Assembly (NCBI RefSeq): GCF_016808095.1
Contig: NC_068976.1
Span: forward strand, 26,072,371-26,136,370
Reading direction: 5' to 3'
Length of the DNA stretch: 64,000 nucleotides
Source of the DNA: Vigna angularis
Taxonomy: Eukaryota > Streptophyta > Magnoliopsida > Fabales > Fabaceae
The translations under genes and the position numbers were made by a program. Shown here piece after piece: positions 12,778-22,927 of this stretch (its first letter is position 1; each line of letters begins with the position of its first letter). The notes below the pieces were generated by a model. That model was given only the letters and a program-made list of their open reading frames with translations, was not told the DNA's origin and ran no database searches.

Positions 12778-13205
12778 CCTACTTACCAAAGCAAAGCAAT
12801 CGACAATCTTTTTATCTACTTACCAAAGTAGTATAACCCTGTGATACTGACTACTTACCAAAGTAATCTAACCAGGTGATGTTTATCTACTTACCAAAGT
12901 AGTACAATACAATGATATTGTCTACTTACCAAAGTAGCACAATAAGGTGATATTATCTACTTACCAAAGTAGCACAACAAGGTAATATTGTCTACTTACC
13001 AAAGTAGTATAATAAGGTGATATCGTCTACTTACCAAAGTAGTACAACAATGTAAATCTACTTACCAAAGTAGCATAGCATGGAACACTCCGCCTACTTA
13101 CCAAAGCAGTGCGGTTTATGTCAAATTCACCTCTCATTTTCCCACCTACTTACCAAAGTAGTGTCCGAATTCAAACCTCTCCCCTCCCGACTTACCAAAG
13201 TCGTA
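12778..13205. repeat. 12-copy hairpin minisatellite inside the solo LTR
   Basis: The core ACTTACCAAAG occurs 12 times at spacings of about 30-45 bases. In most copies it is extended to CTACTTACCAAAGTAG, a perfect 6-bp stem around the loop ACCA. Spacers in the middle copies are similar (for example CACAATAAGGTGATATTAT). The outer copies are more diverged. The last copy reads CGACTTACCAAAGTCG and keeps the stem through paired changes. Confidence 0.92.
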
Positions 13206-13639
13206 GGAAAATAAATAAAAATTCAGATTTACAATTATGGCAATAATGCCTATACCACCCATCCAAATTTACCATCAACTTATTTACAATTCATGATTTA
13301 ACTCAAATAATTATTACAACTTAGAATATTCAATATAATTTAATTTTCTAATATAGAATATATTATATTACTCATCCTCCAATCTCCAAAATACAACTAC
13401 ACATACAATTTAAGAATATAATTATCCAAGTTTTTACCCAATACAAATAAATTTACTATTTCGTGAAAATATTACTCTTCACTCATATCATTAATTACAG
13501 ATCTGAACCAATCAAACTAATAAACAACATGTTTAACTCATATGGTAAAATTTTCAGTCCAATCCAACGGTTAATGAGGCGGAAATCATAATTTATGTAT
13601 AAATGATCCAAAAACATAAATTAAGCAATATTAAGATCC

Positions 13640-14370
13640 CTGAGAAGATACGAAATTAATATCTCTAAATCTGTACCTCCGATTTAAAATCCGAACGGTC
13701 AAAGTATGTCCCTATCTGTTAGGAACTACCTACTAAATTTGTAGATTAATCTAACGGTTAACTAGGTAGATATGGAGGTTTTACCGAGGTAACTCAGAGA
13801 CAGAAATTTAAGTGGTTCTCTCTTAAACTCAAAATGAATTCCTCTAAGCACAGACATCTAATTCCAAATCTGAACGGTCAAGATCACTTAATATGTCTTA
13901 TGAACTACATACTAAAGTTTGGACTCAATCTAACGGTAGATGAAATATATATGAAATTTTTACCATGATAACTTAAGAACAGAATTACAGTGTTCATCAA
14001 CTATTTCAAACTTTCAAAATTTCTTTCTCTAAACATAGACCTTCAATTACAAATCCTATCGGTCAAATTGTAATAATGTATCCTAAGAATCATATATCCA
14101 ATTTTCAAGTTGATCTAACAGTCCAATAAGTCAGAATCTATACTCTACCAAGGGAACTCAGTAACAGAACTGCAGGGGTAATTAATTCACTCAAACATGA
14201 AGGATTTATTTCTCCAACTACAGACTTCTATTTTCAAATCCGAACGGTCAAAGTGTAGTAATAGGTCTTAGGATTCACATATTAAAATTGTAGCTAAATC
14301 CAACAGTGAAAATAATTAATAGAAAATTTTCACCACAGTAACTCGAAAATAAGAAATTATAATCATGAAA
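13640..14370. repeat. Four diverged tandem repeats of about 180-186 bp in the solo LTR
   Basis: The anchor AAATCCGAACGGTCAAAG, or a close variant, recurs near 13688, 13867, 14052 and 14237, spacings of about 179, 185 and 185 bases. Each is followed about 60 bases later by a second anchor of the type AATCTAACGGT and later by TAACTCAG. A partial unit may precede them, with CCAACGGTTAA near 13564. Confidence 0.88.
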
Positions 14371-14586
14371 ACCAAATTTACACAAATCAATAGATAACTA
14401 CCATTACCAAAATTTAACACATTCATACTCATATTCATGATCATAACAAGAAAGGATTAGCTCCCCTACCTCTTCTCCTTGCAAGAAATTCTTCACTCTT
14501 GATACTCCTAGACCACCACCTTTGCTTGTTTTCAATTTCACAAGTGCATGAAAGTTCTCACGTTCTACTCCCCTTTCTTTGCTATC

Positions 14587-14679
14587 CCTCTTTGATTATT
14601 TTTTTTTCTTTAAATAGAACTTACTGACACATTCTTTGATTATTTTTTTTTCTTTAAATAGAACTTACTGACACATTCC
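14587..14679. repeat. Direct tandem duplication of about 46 bp
   Basis: A unit beginning CTTTGATTATTTTTTTTTC and ending TTACTGACACATTC is present twice in immediate succession. The copies are virtually identical, so the duplication is recent compared with the other repeats in this LTR. Confidence 0.9.
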
Positions 14680-15166
14680 CTCAGACATTGCTAAACATTA
14701 AGTTACAATAATTTGTAGGAAAAGTTTTCAAATGAATGGGTCCCAATTTTCTAATTTAAGGTCCATGTCTCCTGTAGTTTGCTTGCTCCAAGATGTGTTT
14801 GTTTTATATGAATTTTTAAATGTATAGCCAACAATTAAAAGGGCCCACCTAGGAAAAACATGCATCCGTGTTTCAAGGGAAAAATCAACCTCCATGATTC
14901 AATATTGTCTTCTTCTTTCCATATTAGTATTAGTTTTTATTATTATTATTTTTTATAATTAAGTCCCTCCTTTTAACCAAACATGGTAAGCACAAATTGC
15001 ATCAAATTCAAATAATTAACACAAGAAAAATCAAGCTAAACAAAATGGTAGAAAATATATACAAACAATAATCTTTATCTTACATATGAATGCACACCAT
15101 AATTAATTATTCAAAACCATAACATTCATAAAATTACTTTGATTTTTATATGGGTCTTACAAAGAA

Positions 15167-17110
15167 TCTCTTCCACAAGTGTAAATTGATATGAGTTGAT
15201 GTTAAAAAATCATGAAAAAGTCTTCCTATTTAGTGTTTGTGAGTTTTGTTTTTGATGTATAAAAAATTATGACAAAATTTTTCTTTCTCATTTATACTCA
15301 ATATTACGATACTTTAAAATATTCTCAATAATAATTACTACTAAATATCTTATATGAGGTGTCAATATAAACATTTTATTCATTTTATTCATTCATGTAT
15401 TTAATCAATACCAAGTTGAATTGCATGAGAAAGGAAAAAAAATGTGAACAATCCTTAAATAATCTCGATTCAATTCTTAAAAGGTTTATTAATTATGAGA
15501 ATACAGAACTTTTAATTTTAAGTGAAATTACATGAAAAATTTTTTAAAAAAATTGAGATGGATTGTAGATTATAAAATTTTTAATTATTTCAACCCAAAG
15601 TTTTATAATTTGTTGGTCTTTAATATGTTTAGTCATGTGTTATTGTAGTTATAAGTATTCCTTTATTTTATGCATTGCTACTTTCGCTTTCTCTAATTAC
15701 ATTTGTTTTGTAACAATCATAGAGTGAAAATATGGTTATCAAAGTCAAATGTAGTGTTTTATTTTATAAACAATTGTGTCATGAATATAATTAAATATAT
15801 TTCAAATAAGTTTTGAAAAATTGTACAGGTGAAAACATTTTCATTACTAATTAATAAAGAATGATTTTTCGGCTAACTTAATTAATTTTGTAATGTCTAA
15901 AACTAAAACTAGAATTAGTTATTCCTCAATTATGATAAGTGATGTGGAAAATATTCCAGCATTGATTTTATAAAAAAATATTTTATATCATGAAACTATT
16001 TGAAGTTTTTGTGTGATAACCTTTGCTATATTTTTTTTTGTTATACTATAACTATAGTTAAGTTATGTAAAGCAACTGAATAAACAATGAGTTAGGGGAA
16101 AAAGTCTTAATATATTTTTGAGAAAAAAATACTGATAATAGGAAAAAAATTGTTTATGATATGAAATTGAAATAAATCATGTCATCTGTTATCATATTCG
16201 TAATTTTCATTATATCAAAAGTGTCTCCTTTATGATTTGATTTTGTTGATTATTTGCTTGTATATTAAAGAAAAATCTATTATTTTTGTCTTGACGAGAA
16301 ATTTAATAAATCTATTTCAAAATCCTTTAAAAGAATATTATTTAAATAAAAGTAACTTTAGCAAAAAGAATTTATTTTCCAAAACATCAACAATGTTCTT
16401 TAATAAACTTAAAGATAAAATTAAGGAGAATAAGCCTCTTGATTTACTTATGAGTGAATTAACTATTTGACCAAAAATTGTTTTGTCACTTGTTATCAAC
16501 TAGCGTCCACCCTGTATTATTATTAATTGTCACACCTCTTATTTCCCATGTTATAAAGTATCATGTAATTAACCTAAAGTTAAAATATGCTTTAGCCAAA
16601 ATAATTGATTTATAGAGTCTCGTACTAATCATAATGCTTTATCAAGAGAATGATGTTTTATAATCTTCTTTGTAAGGCTTCTATTGATTTGAAATAACAG
16701 TGAAATATATGTGTTAAAAGTAATACCAAAAAGGTCCTTTTATAAATTTATGAAAAATAAATTAATTTGCTTTAATTGGTTTCTAGTGATATATATCTAT
16801 ATATATATATATATATATATATTAAACAGATTATGAATAAATAACGTTAAAAAGAGATGAACATGAAATTATTTGAATTAGGAAAGACAAGAAAAGATAA
16901 AATAAAAATTAATTTTAAAATTAATTTATAATATAATATAAGTTATTATTTAAAATAACAAATTTTAAAAATTAAAATAGGATATAGATTATTAGTTTAA
17001 ATAAAATAAATATTTTAATTGAAAAAATAATGTTATAATTATATTAAGAATAATAATATTATTTTGTATTTTTAATATTTTTATCAATATTACCATTATT
17101 ATTTTTAAAA
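15167..17110. other. AT-rich intergenic DNA
   Basis: No recognisable gene. One open frame at 16237-16470 (77 residues, Lys/Asn/Phe-rich) has the composition of AT-rich non-coding DNA and is not called. A (TA)n tract lies near 16790-16821. Confidence 0.5.
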
Positions 17111-17169
17111 TTATATCATGTATAATATACAATCATATAATCGAATCAATTCTAAGAATAGATAATGGA

Positions 17170-17950
17170 GTATTATTTTCTGAAGTTTGAATTGTCTGCT
17201 TTTGGTGCCATCATCAATCTCTTGCATCTCATCCTCAACTGCTTTCTTTTCTACGGATTCGATCTCAATCTTTCCATTTGCCGGCTGATTTTCTTCAGAT
17301 TCAATATCATAGCCATCACAACATGGCTTAGGATCAATCTTCTCCTCATTGTTAAGGACATCAGGCTCACACATTCTCCAACCTTCTCTTTCTTTTGGAA
17401 ATAATTTTTCTAATTCCAATTTCATTTCCATTCTCTTTTAAATTGTTTTCCTTCTTCTCATAATCATTCATAAAATCCAGACAATTTGGAAGAGAGAATG
17501 GCGATGATACTGAAAATAAGAAAAATCAATCATAAAAGGAAGAGAAGGTTGATTATGCATGAGCCTAAAGTGACAATGAAAAGAATATGGATCATAATCC
17601 ATGTTATAAAAGACCCACCTTTCCATTTGCCGGCTGATTATCTTCAACAGATTCAATGCCATAGCCATCACAACATGGCTTAGGATCAATCTTCTCCTCA
17701 TTGTCAACAACATCATCAGGCTCACACTTCTCCAACCTTCTCTTTCTTTTGGAATTAATTTTTCTAATTCCGATTTCATCTCCATTCTCTTCTAAATTTT
17801 TTTCCTCTTTCCATAATCATTCATAAAGTCCAGACAATTTGTAAGGGAGAATGGTGATGACATCGAAAATAAGAAAAATCAATCCGAAGGTTGATTATGA
17901 TAATGAAAATAACATTGATCCTAATCCAGGTTATAAAAGACCCACCAAAT
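17170..17950 (-). pseudogene. Tandemly duplicated coding-like segment of unknown origin, one copy frameshifted
   Basis: Two copies of a unit of about 354 bp lie in tandem; for example CTTTCCATTTGCCGG is at 17266 and again at 17620. On the minus strand the upstream copy (about 17805-17620) has an open frame with coding character, containing NSKRKRRLEKCEPDDVV and KIDPKPCCDGYGIESVEDN. In the downstream copy (about 17450-17170) one extra base near 17373 shifts this frame, although DPKPCCDGYDIESEENQPAN continues into an acidic tail rich in Glu and Lys. No family was recognised. No complete start or splice structure was found, and a stop lies shortly upstream in the same frame. It may be a gene remnant, captured exons, or exons of an undetected minus-strand gene that shares the region upstream of ISY1. 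Confidence 0.45.
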
Positions 17951-19143
17951 TCAGTTGTTTGAAAGATCCACAAAAACTAACAACTAAGAGATTGATCAAA
18001 AAAAGATAAAGAATAGTTGTAGAGGTGGACTGCTCTCAGTTGAAAGGCCAGTTTTTTCCACATAAGAAAACTTAAGATGGGAAAAGTCCCTTCAAATTTA
18101 AGCCGAGTTCCCTCAAATGCTTGCGAAAGCCCTCTCCCAATCTCTAAAAGAATAGGCAATTGAATACCTCTTCAGTTAGAAGTTAAAGTCACAGGGCTGA
18201 AGCAAGCAAAAAAGGATCACATCAAATCTTAAAGAAAAGGAACCCTAAAAGACCCATCCAGTCTCTCTTCAGTGTGGTTAAAGCAAAGAAATCTTCATCG
18301 AGCAATTGCATATAAATACAATGACAGGAAAAAAACATCAATGAACCAATCAATAACTCGTAACAATTCCATTTAAAATCAAACAAAAATTACAGATACA
18401 AATTTCGCCATAAATTCCTTAAATTTAAAGAGTAATAATAGAAAAACAAAATCCTAACAGACGAAAGATATCATAAAAAAGAAATGCTTGCAGCAGAATT
18501 ATTTCTTTATTTTAAAGTAATGGAAAAAGAACCAGAAAGAGGAAAAGCACAAACTATACAAAAGATTAGACATTGTGAATCCTACGAGAAATAGATAATA
18601 TCCATTAAAACCGGGACCACACCAGTCCATTGAGAAACCGCTCAATTTCGCATCTTTTCGTACCTTCTATTCCAATGTAATACAAATAGAAAACAGTATA
18701 AGATGCAGTTGCAATCACAAAAAGAAATGCTTACTCAAGAGAAAGATCGTTGAAGAGATAACTAGGGTTAGGAAAAGTTACCAGATCTGAAAAAAGAGAG
18801 AATGACTACTGATGAGGGAGAAGGGGCTGGATCTTAATATATATATATTCAAGCTAAATTTGGACCTAACAGATTAAATTAAAAGTTAAAATCTCATATT
18901 TAAAGTATATATTAATCATTATAGACCAACAGTTATATCATTGGCGTTTAAAATGTGATCCCTTTGATACATCCAAGGGTTGAAATTAGTGGTGGGTGGA
19001 TAGAGAGAGGTTTGGTAGATTATTAGAGTAGAGATTGTCTACAGCAACATAAACAGCGAAACAGGGTTTTGGTTAGGGTTACGTCGCAAATCGCAAATCG
19101 CAAGGAAGAGAAGGAACAGTGAAATTCTGCATTCACATTCAAT
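17951..19143. other. Region between the duplicated segment and ISY1
   Basis: No coding region was confirmed. A short (TA)n run lies at about 18836-18849. The stretch 18730-18830 contains CT-rich sequence and a donor-like CTG|GTAACTT on the minus strand, which could be the 5' end of a divergent minus-strand transcript. The part next to ISY1 (about 19000-19143) is the probable ISY1 promoter and leader. Confidence 0.4.
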
Positions 19144-19151
19144 TAGGGTTT
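19144..19151. promoter_or_regulatory. Telo-box-like motif in the ISY1 leader
   Basis: TAGGGTTT, the reverse of AAACCCTA, lies 19 bases before the ISY1 start codon. A related GGTTAGGGTT lies near 19071. Such motifs are frequent near transcription starts of plant housekeeping genes; function here is inferred. Confidence 0.4.
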
Positions 19152-19169
19152 TTCTTTTCGTTATCGGAA

Positions 19170-20066
19170 ATGGCTCGAAACGAAGAGAAGGCGCAGTCGA
19201 TGCTGAACCGCTTCATCACGATGAAGGCGGAGGAGAAGAAGAAGCCGAAGGAACGCCGTCCGTTCCTTGCTTCGGAGTGCCGCGACCTGTCGGAGGCCGA
19301 CAAGTGGCGCCAGCAGATCATGCGCGAGATCGGGCGGAAGGTGGCGGAGATTCAGAACGAGGGTCTGGGCGAACACCGCCTGCGCGACCTCAACGACGAG
19401 ATCAACAAGCTCATTCGGGAGAAGTCTCATTGGGAGCGACGAATCGTGGAGCTCGGCGGGCCCAATTACGCCAAGCACTCGGCCAAAATGACAGACCTCG
19501 ACGGCAACATTGTCGACGTTCCCAACCCGGGCGGGCGCGGCCCCGGTTACCGATATTTCGGCGCGGCGAAGAAGCTTCCCGGCGTCAAGGAGCTCTTCGA
19601 GAAGCCCCCGGAGCTCCGCAAGCGGCGCACGCGGTATGACATTTATAAGCGGATTGATGCGAGTTATTACGGTTACCGTGATGACGAAGATGGCGTGCTG
19701 GAGCGGCTGGAGGGCCCGGCGGAGGATGAGATGCGGCGGGAGGCGGCAGAGGAGTGGAGGAGGTTGGATGAAGTGAGGAGGGAGGCGAGGAAGGGGGTGA
19801 AAAGTGGGGAGGTGGCAGAGGTGTCGGCGGTGGCTAGGGAGATGCTGAGGGAGGAGGAGGAGGTGGTGGAGGAGGAGAGGCAAAGAGAGGAGGAGGAGGA
19901 GAAGGAGAAGAGGGAGTTTATTGTGCACGTGCCGCTGCCGGATGAAAAGGAGATTGAGAGGAGGGTGCTGGAGAAGAAGAAGATGGAGCTGTTGAATAAG
20001 TATGTGAGTGAGGGGCTTATGGAGGAGCAGACCGAGGCCAAGGACATGCTCAATATTCAGCGTTAG
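19170..20066 (+). CDS. ISY1: Pre-mRNA-splicing factor ISY1
   Basis: ISY1 is a small component of the NineTeen/Prp19-associated spliceosome complex and works at the catalytic steps in the nucleus. The single open frame encodes 298 residues. It begins MARNEEKAQSMLNRFITMKA and continues through DKWRQQIMREIGRKVAEIQN, the hallmark N-terminal helices, and then a conserved basic RKRRTRYDIYKRID segment. The second half is a long Glu/Arg/Lys-rich coiled-coil-like region ending NKYVSEGLMEEQTEAKDMLN. The start at 19170 is preferred over an upstream in-frame ATG at 19119, because MARNEEKAQ is the family N-terminus and the extra residues do not fit. It is intronless and strikingly GC-rich at third positions, unlike the AT-rich surroundings and the intron-rich neighbours. 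Confidence 0.96.
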   Translation: MARNEEKAQSMLNRFITMKAEEKKKPKERRPFLASECRDLSEADKWRQQIMREIGRKVAEIQNEGLGEHRLRDLNDEINKLIREKSHWERRIVELGGPNYAKHSAKMTDLDGNIVDVPNPGGRGPGYRYFGAAKKLPGVKELFEKPPELRKRRTRYDIYKRIDASYYGYRDDEDGVLERLEGPAEDEMRREAAEEWRRLDEVRREARKGVKSGEVAEVSAVAREMLREEEEVVEEERQREEEEEKEKREFIVHVPLPDEKEIERRVLEKKKMELLNKYVSEGLMEEQTEAKDMLNIQR

Positions 20067-20666
20067 CGGGACTGTGCGGGAAATTGCAGATATGATCGTG
20101 GACAAATGCGCGATGACTTCAAAAATCTTGCCCAAAATTGTGGTTCGTAAAGTGCATTTTGGTTTAGTCTTTTTATCTTGTGGCTTGAGTTTTGGTATAA
20201 CTTAATACATGTTTCGATTGAATTAGTGTAAAACGTAGAGGAGTGAACATGTTGCTCTAGTGATACTCTTTGAGAAATTTTATCAATGGGCAATTCGTGA
20301 TCATGCACTTAAAACTCAAGACATGTTCTTCACCGTCCCAATCCACCGCACATTTTCACTATAAATTCACCACTTCCACTTTCTTTTTCTCACTTTTTTT
20401 AATTGAAGGGTCCTCATCTTATCATGTTCAGCCCCTCTAATTTTTAGCTGACTATACTCTTTGATTTCACTCGCTAACAACCAGTTATTATATTTATATT
20501 CATTTCTACCTTCCCTCCCCTTTATGTATGAACTTCTTGACTGCGACCAACGTCCCCGCACCAAAAGTATATAATTCTTACCACAAAGTTGAAGGGCTCC
20601 TTTTGGATTCACGTAAGCAATGAAATTGGCTTTCTCATGGAGAAAGGCCAAGAGCCTCGCAATAGA
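20067..20666. other. ISY1 3' region up to the ARMC7 fragment
   Basis: No gene was seen. The sequence up to about 20300 is the likely 3' UTR and terminator area of ISY1. The part from 20320 to 20666 did not match the functional ARMC7 locus, so the duplication begins after it. Confidence 0.5.
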
Positions 20667-21442
20667 CAAGGCTTAACTGAACCCAATGAAAAGCTTCTGG
20701 AATATGGTATAGGAGGGAACTGCAATTCTTGTGATGGTAATTCCACTGACTGTATCTAATAGGCACATAGACAGTGATAGGAAATGGAATGTATATTATA
20801 GGAAAAAACTTATTAATAAAAAGTAGTTTGACTTGTTAGAGCAATTCGTCATAGTAGGTAGGTACTCTTACATGGCTAACAACTCATTATGAAAAATGTT
20901 TTTTTTTTTTTTTGCATTTGCATATTAATGTTCCTTACATTGGCCTGCACATTCTAAATTTATTTTTCTTTCATAAAAAAATCGTTTACAGTTTGACACA
21001 TTAACAATGCATCTATCTGATGTTAGGTAGATTCTGCACTTGGGGCAATTTGTATCTGGCTAAAGTCCCGAACTTATTGACATCATTAGAACATCATTAG
21101 AAGGCACGCAGCTGCCGAAGATGTTAGTGTGAGATTCAGTAATCTGGCTATAGCTTTTTTGAATAAACATCTATCAAGGAACGAGTGAGAGACAGAATTT
21201 AAACTTTTTTGCTCACAATTTACACTGCCTTCTACAATTAAGTATGTACTGTTATTCAAACTGAGTCTTGTATTTGGGGCGTCCTCTTAGTATGTCTGTG
21301 AACAAACGCAATTATTCCCTTGGGCTGGGTTGAATTTGAGTATTGGTATCATTGTATATTTGGATGGTGTTGTACAATTTAATTGATGAACATGATATCA
21401 AAATAGGATTCTTCGCCGAAAACCCTATAGACGCAGTTATTA
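20667..21442 (+). pseudogene. Truncated ARMC7 pseudogene
   Basis: This is a broken partial copy of the armadillo gene at 38710-39973, in opposite orientation. It begins inside exon 3: ACTGAACCCAATGAAAAGCT here corresponds to LTEPNEKL of the functional gene, and GIGGICNSC is nearly kept. It runs through matching intron sequence, part of the last exon (PEVIDII region, then AAAEDVSV) and the 3' UTR. Exons 1 and 2 and most of exon 4 (the [11 protein letters not shown] segment) are missing. The last exon has lost its [11 protein letters not shown] segment and gained a short duplication (ACATCATTAGA twice near 21081). Homology ends near CCCTATAGACGCAGTTATTA. It cannot make a normal armadillo protein. 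Confidence 0.9.
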
Positions 21443-22919
21443 GATGACTGCATACTCTGCCGGTGTTAAAAAAATAATTTAATTAAAAAATAACTCTTAA
21501 CATTGGTATTAGTAGGATAAAAATTGTACTTCTTGAACATTGCTACGAGGAGGAGAAAATTCGTGCTTGAAAGAAAATCTCGAACTCTAATATCCAGATG
21601 TGATAGAATTAGGAATGTAAATGAAGTATATAAGTTGGACTTCTTCGATCTACAATCTAGCCAATCAATTTAGATCTGTATTATAAAATTTTATATTTTT
21701 ACTGTATAAGTCCATCTTGATTATCAAGGTCTTCTAAAAACTAATTTTGGAAGTTATTACATTCTTATCTACTCTGTTGAAAATTATAACATTTTTTTAA
21801 TAGCAAAACAGTCTTTTTTAAAATGAAAGAGTTAAATATATTTTCATTCTCAATTTTTTTTTGTAATTGTGTTTCATTATTTGTAAATTAAATTATAAAG
21901 TATCTAATTTTTGTATTTTATGAAAGTCATATAAAATATTCCACGTAATGAAAATGAAATTCTGATTGTGTATACACAATGAAAAAAAAGTATATATTTA
22001 ACTATAAATAAGTTTCGTGATATATAAGATCCGGGTTATGGAATATTCTAAAATTTACACCATGAAGGATTTTCATAAAAAATTCTAAAATTTACACCAT
22101 AAGAGATTTTCATAAATTTTTTAATACATATTTATCGGATAAATTTTATTTTTATGGTTGGCTCTATAAATTATTCGTAGTTTCATCATCAATGTTAATT
22201 TTAAAATAAAAAAATTGAAATTGTATTTGAAAAAACGACTTCTAAATAATGGAATTATCTTTTCAAATACAATTTATCCATTTTTATGTTCTTCAAAATT
22301 TTACCTATTTTATTGATTTCAAAATAATTTTTTGTGGCAGTTTATTAAAAATATAACTATTCAATGTAACTTGTGTGAAATTAGATATACGTGAATTGAG
22401 ATGGTATGTTTATTATTACAGTGAAAAGGGTTTAGAGAGAATTATTCTTAAGTTGAAGATAAATAAGGTAAACTATAGAGTTACAATACTTTATAGTAAA
22501 TGTGATAGATAGTTCTCTTTTCGTTCACTATTTTAATGTTACCTTGTTCAATATCATCTTTTTCTTTTTGTGTTTGGAATTACCATAATCCTTCATTGTG
22601 AGTATTTGTGTAGATACTTTTATTTTTTTTTTAAGTATAAAAAGTGAAAGGTTTTGTTTTTACTGCACACAAACAATTTTAGGTGTTTGTGTATACCAAA
22701 TAAAGTACCTTGTAATAAACTGTTATAGATTGTAGATTTTAGATTTTGTTGGGTTCAAAATTTGAAATGTACTTTTTTTAATGAAATTTAATAGCAATGA
22801 TTTTTAATACATATATAAAAAATTATTATTTAAAAGTATTCCTTTAAACTCTTTTAGCTTTATCTAAACACACAAAAATATTTGGTATAAAAGAATGAGT
22901 TGGTGGTAAAAGTAATAGG
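21443..22919. other. AT-rich intergenic DNA
   Basis: No gene was recognised. A short tandem duplication, CTAAAATTTACACCAT plus GATTTTCATAAA, occurs near 22049 and 22085. The region ends at the TSD of the hAT-type element. Confidence 0.5.
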
Positions 22920-22927
22920 AAAATGAT

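Larger units (their letters stand above)
12238..15161. mobile_element. Solo LTR, 2.9 kb, with 5-bp TSD AAGAA
   Basis: The segment starts TGTAACACCCCG and ends GGGTCTTACA, giving TG...CA termini in a short imperfect inverted repeat, as in many plant LTRs. It is flanked by identical AAGAA at 12233-12237 and 15162-15166. No internal retroviral coding sequence or second LTR is present, so a solo LTR from LTR-LTR recombination is the simplest reading. Orientation is uncertain. Minus is favoured because the reverse complement ends ...CGGGGTGTTACA, a common plant gypsy LTR end. A possible splice-donor-like AGGTAGGGGAGCTAA lies on the minus strand near 14460. Inside are a 12-copy hairpin minisatellite, four repeats of about 183 bp and a direct 46-bp duplication. 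Confidence 0.88.

Noticed and set aside
12778..13205. Regularly spaced palindromic repeats, considered as a CRISPR array
   Set aside because: The spacers are similar to each other and not unique, the repeats are short and diverged, and the array sits in a plant solo LTR with no cas genes.
16237..16470. A 77-residue Lys/Asn/Phe-rich frame
   Set aside because: Composition matches AT-rich intergenic DNA. No homologous family, splice context or promoter could be supported.
19277..19776. Plus-strand frames of 120 and 88 residues overlapping ISY1
   Set aside because: Alternative frames of the same GC-rich exon, without family similarity.
19161..20135. A 324-residue minus-strand open frame opposite ISY1, rich in Leu, Pro and His
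   Set aside because: It is the antisense shadow of the GC-rich ISY1 frame. Its composition is that of a reverse-complemented Glu/Arg/Lys coding sequence and no domain is visible.
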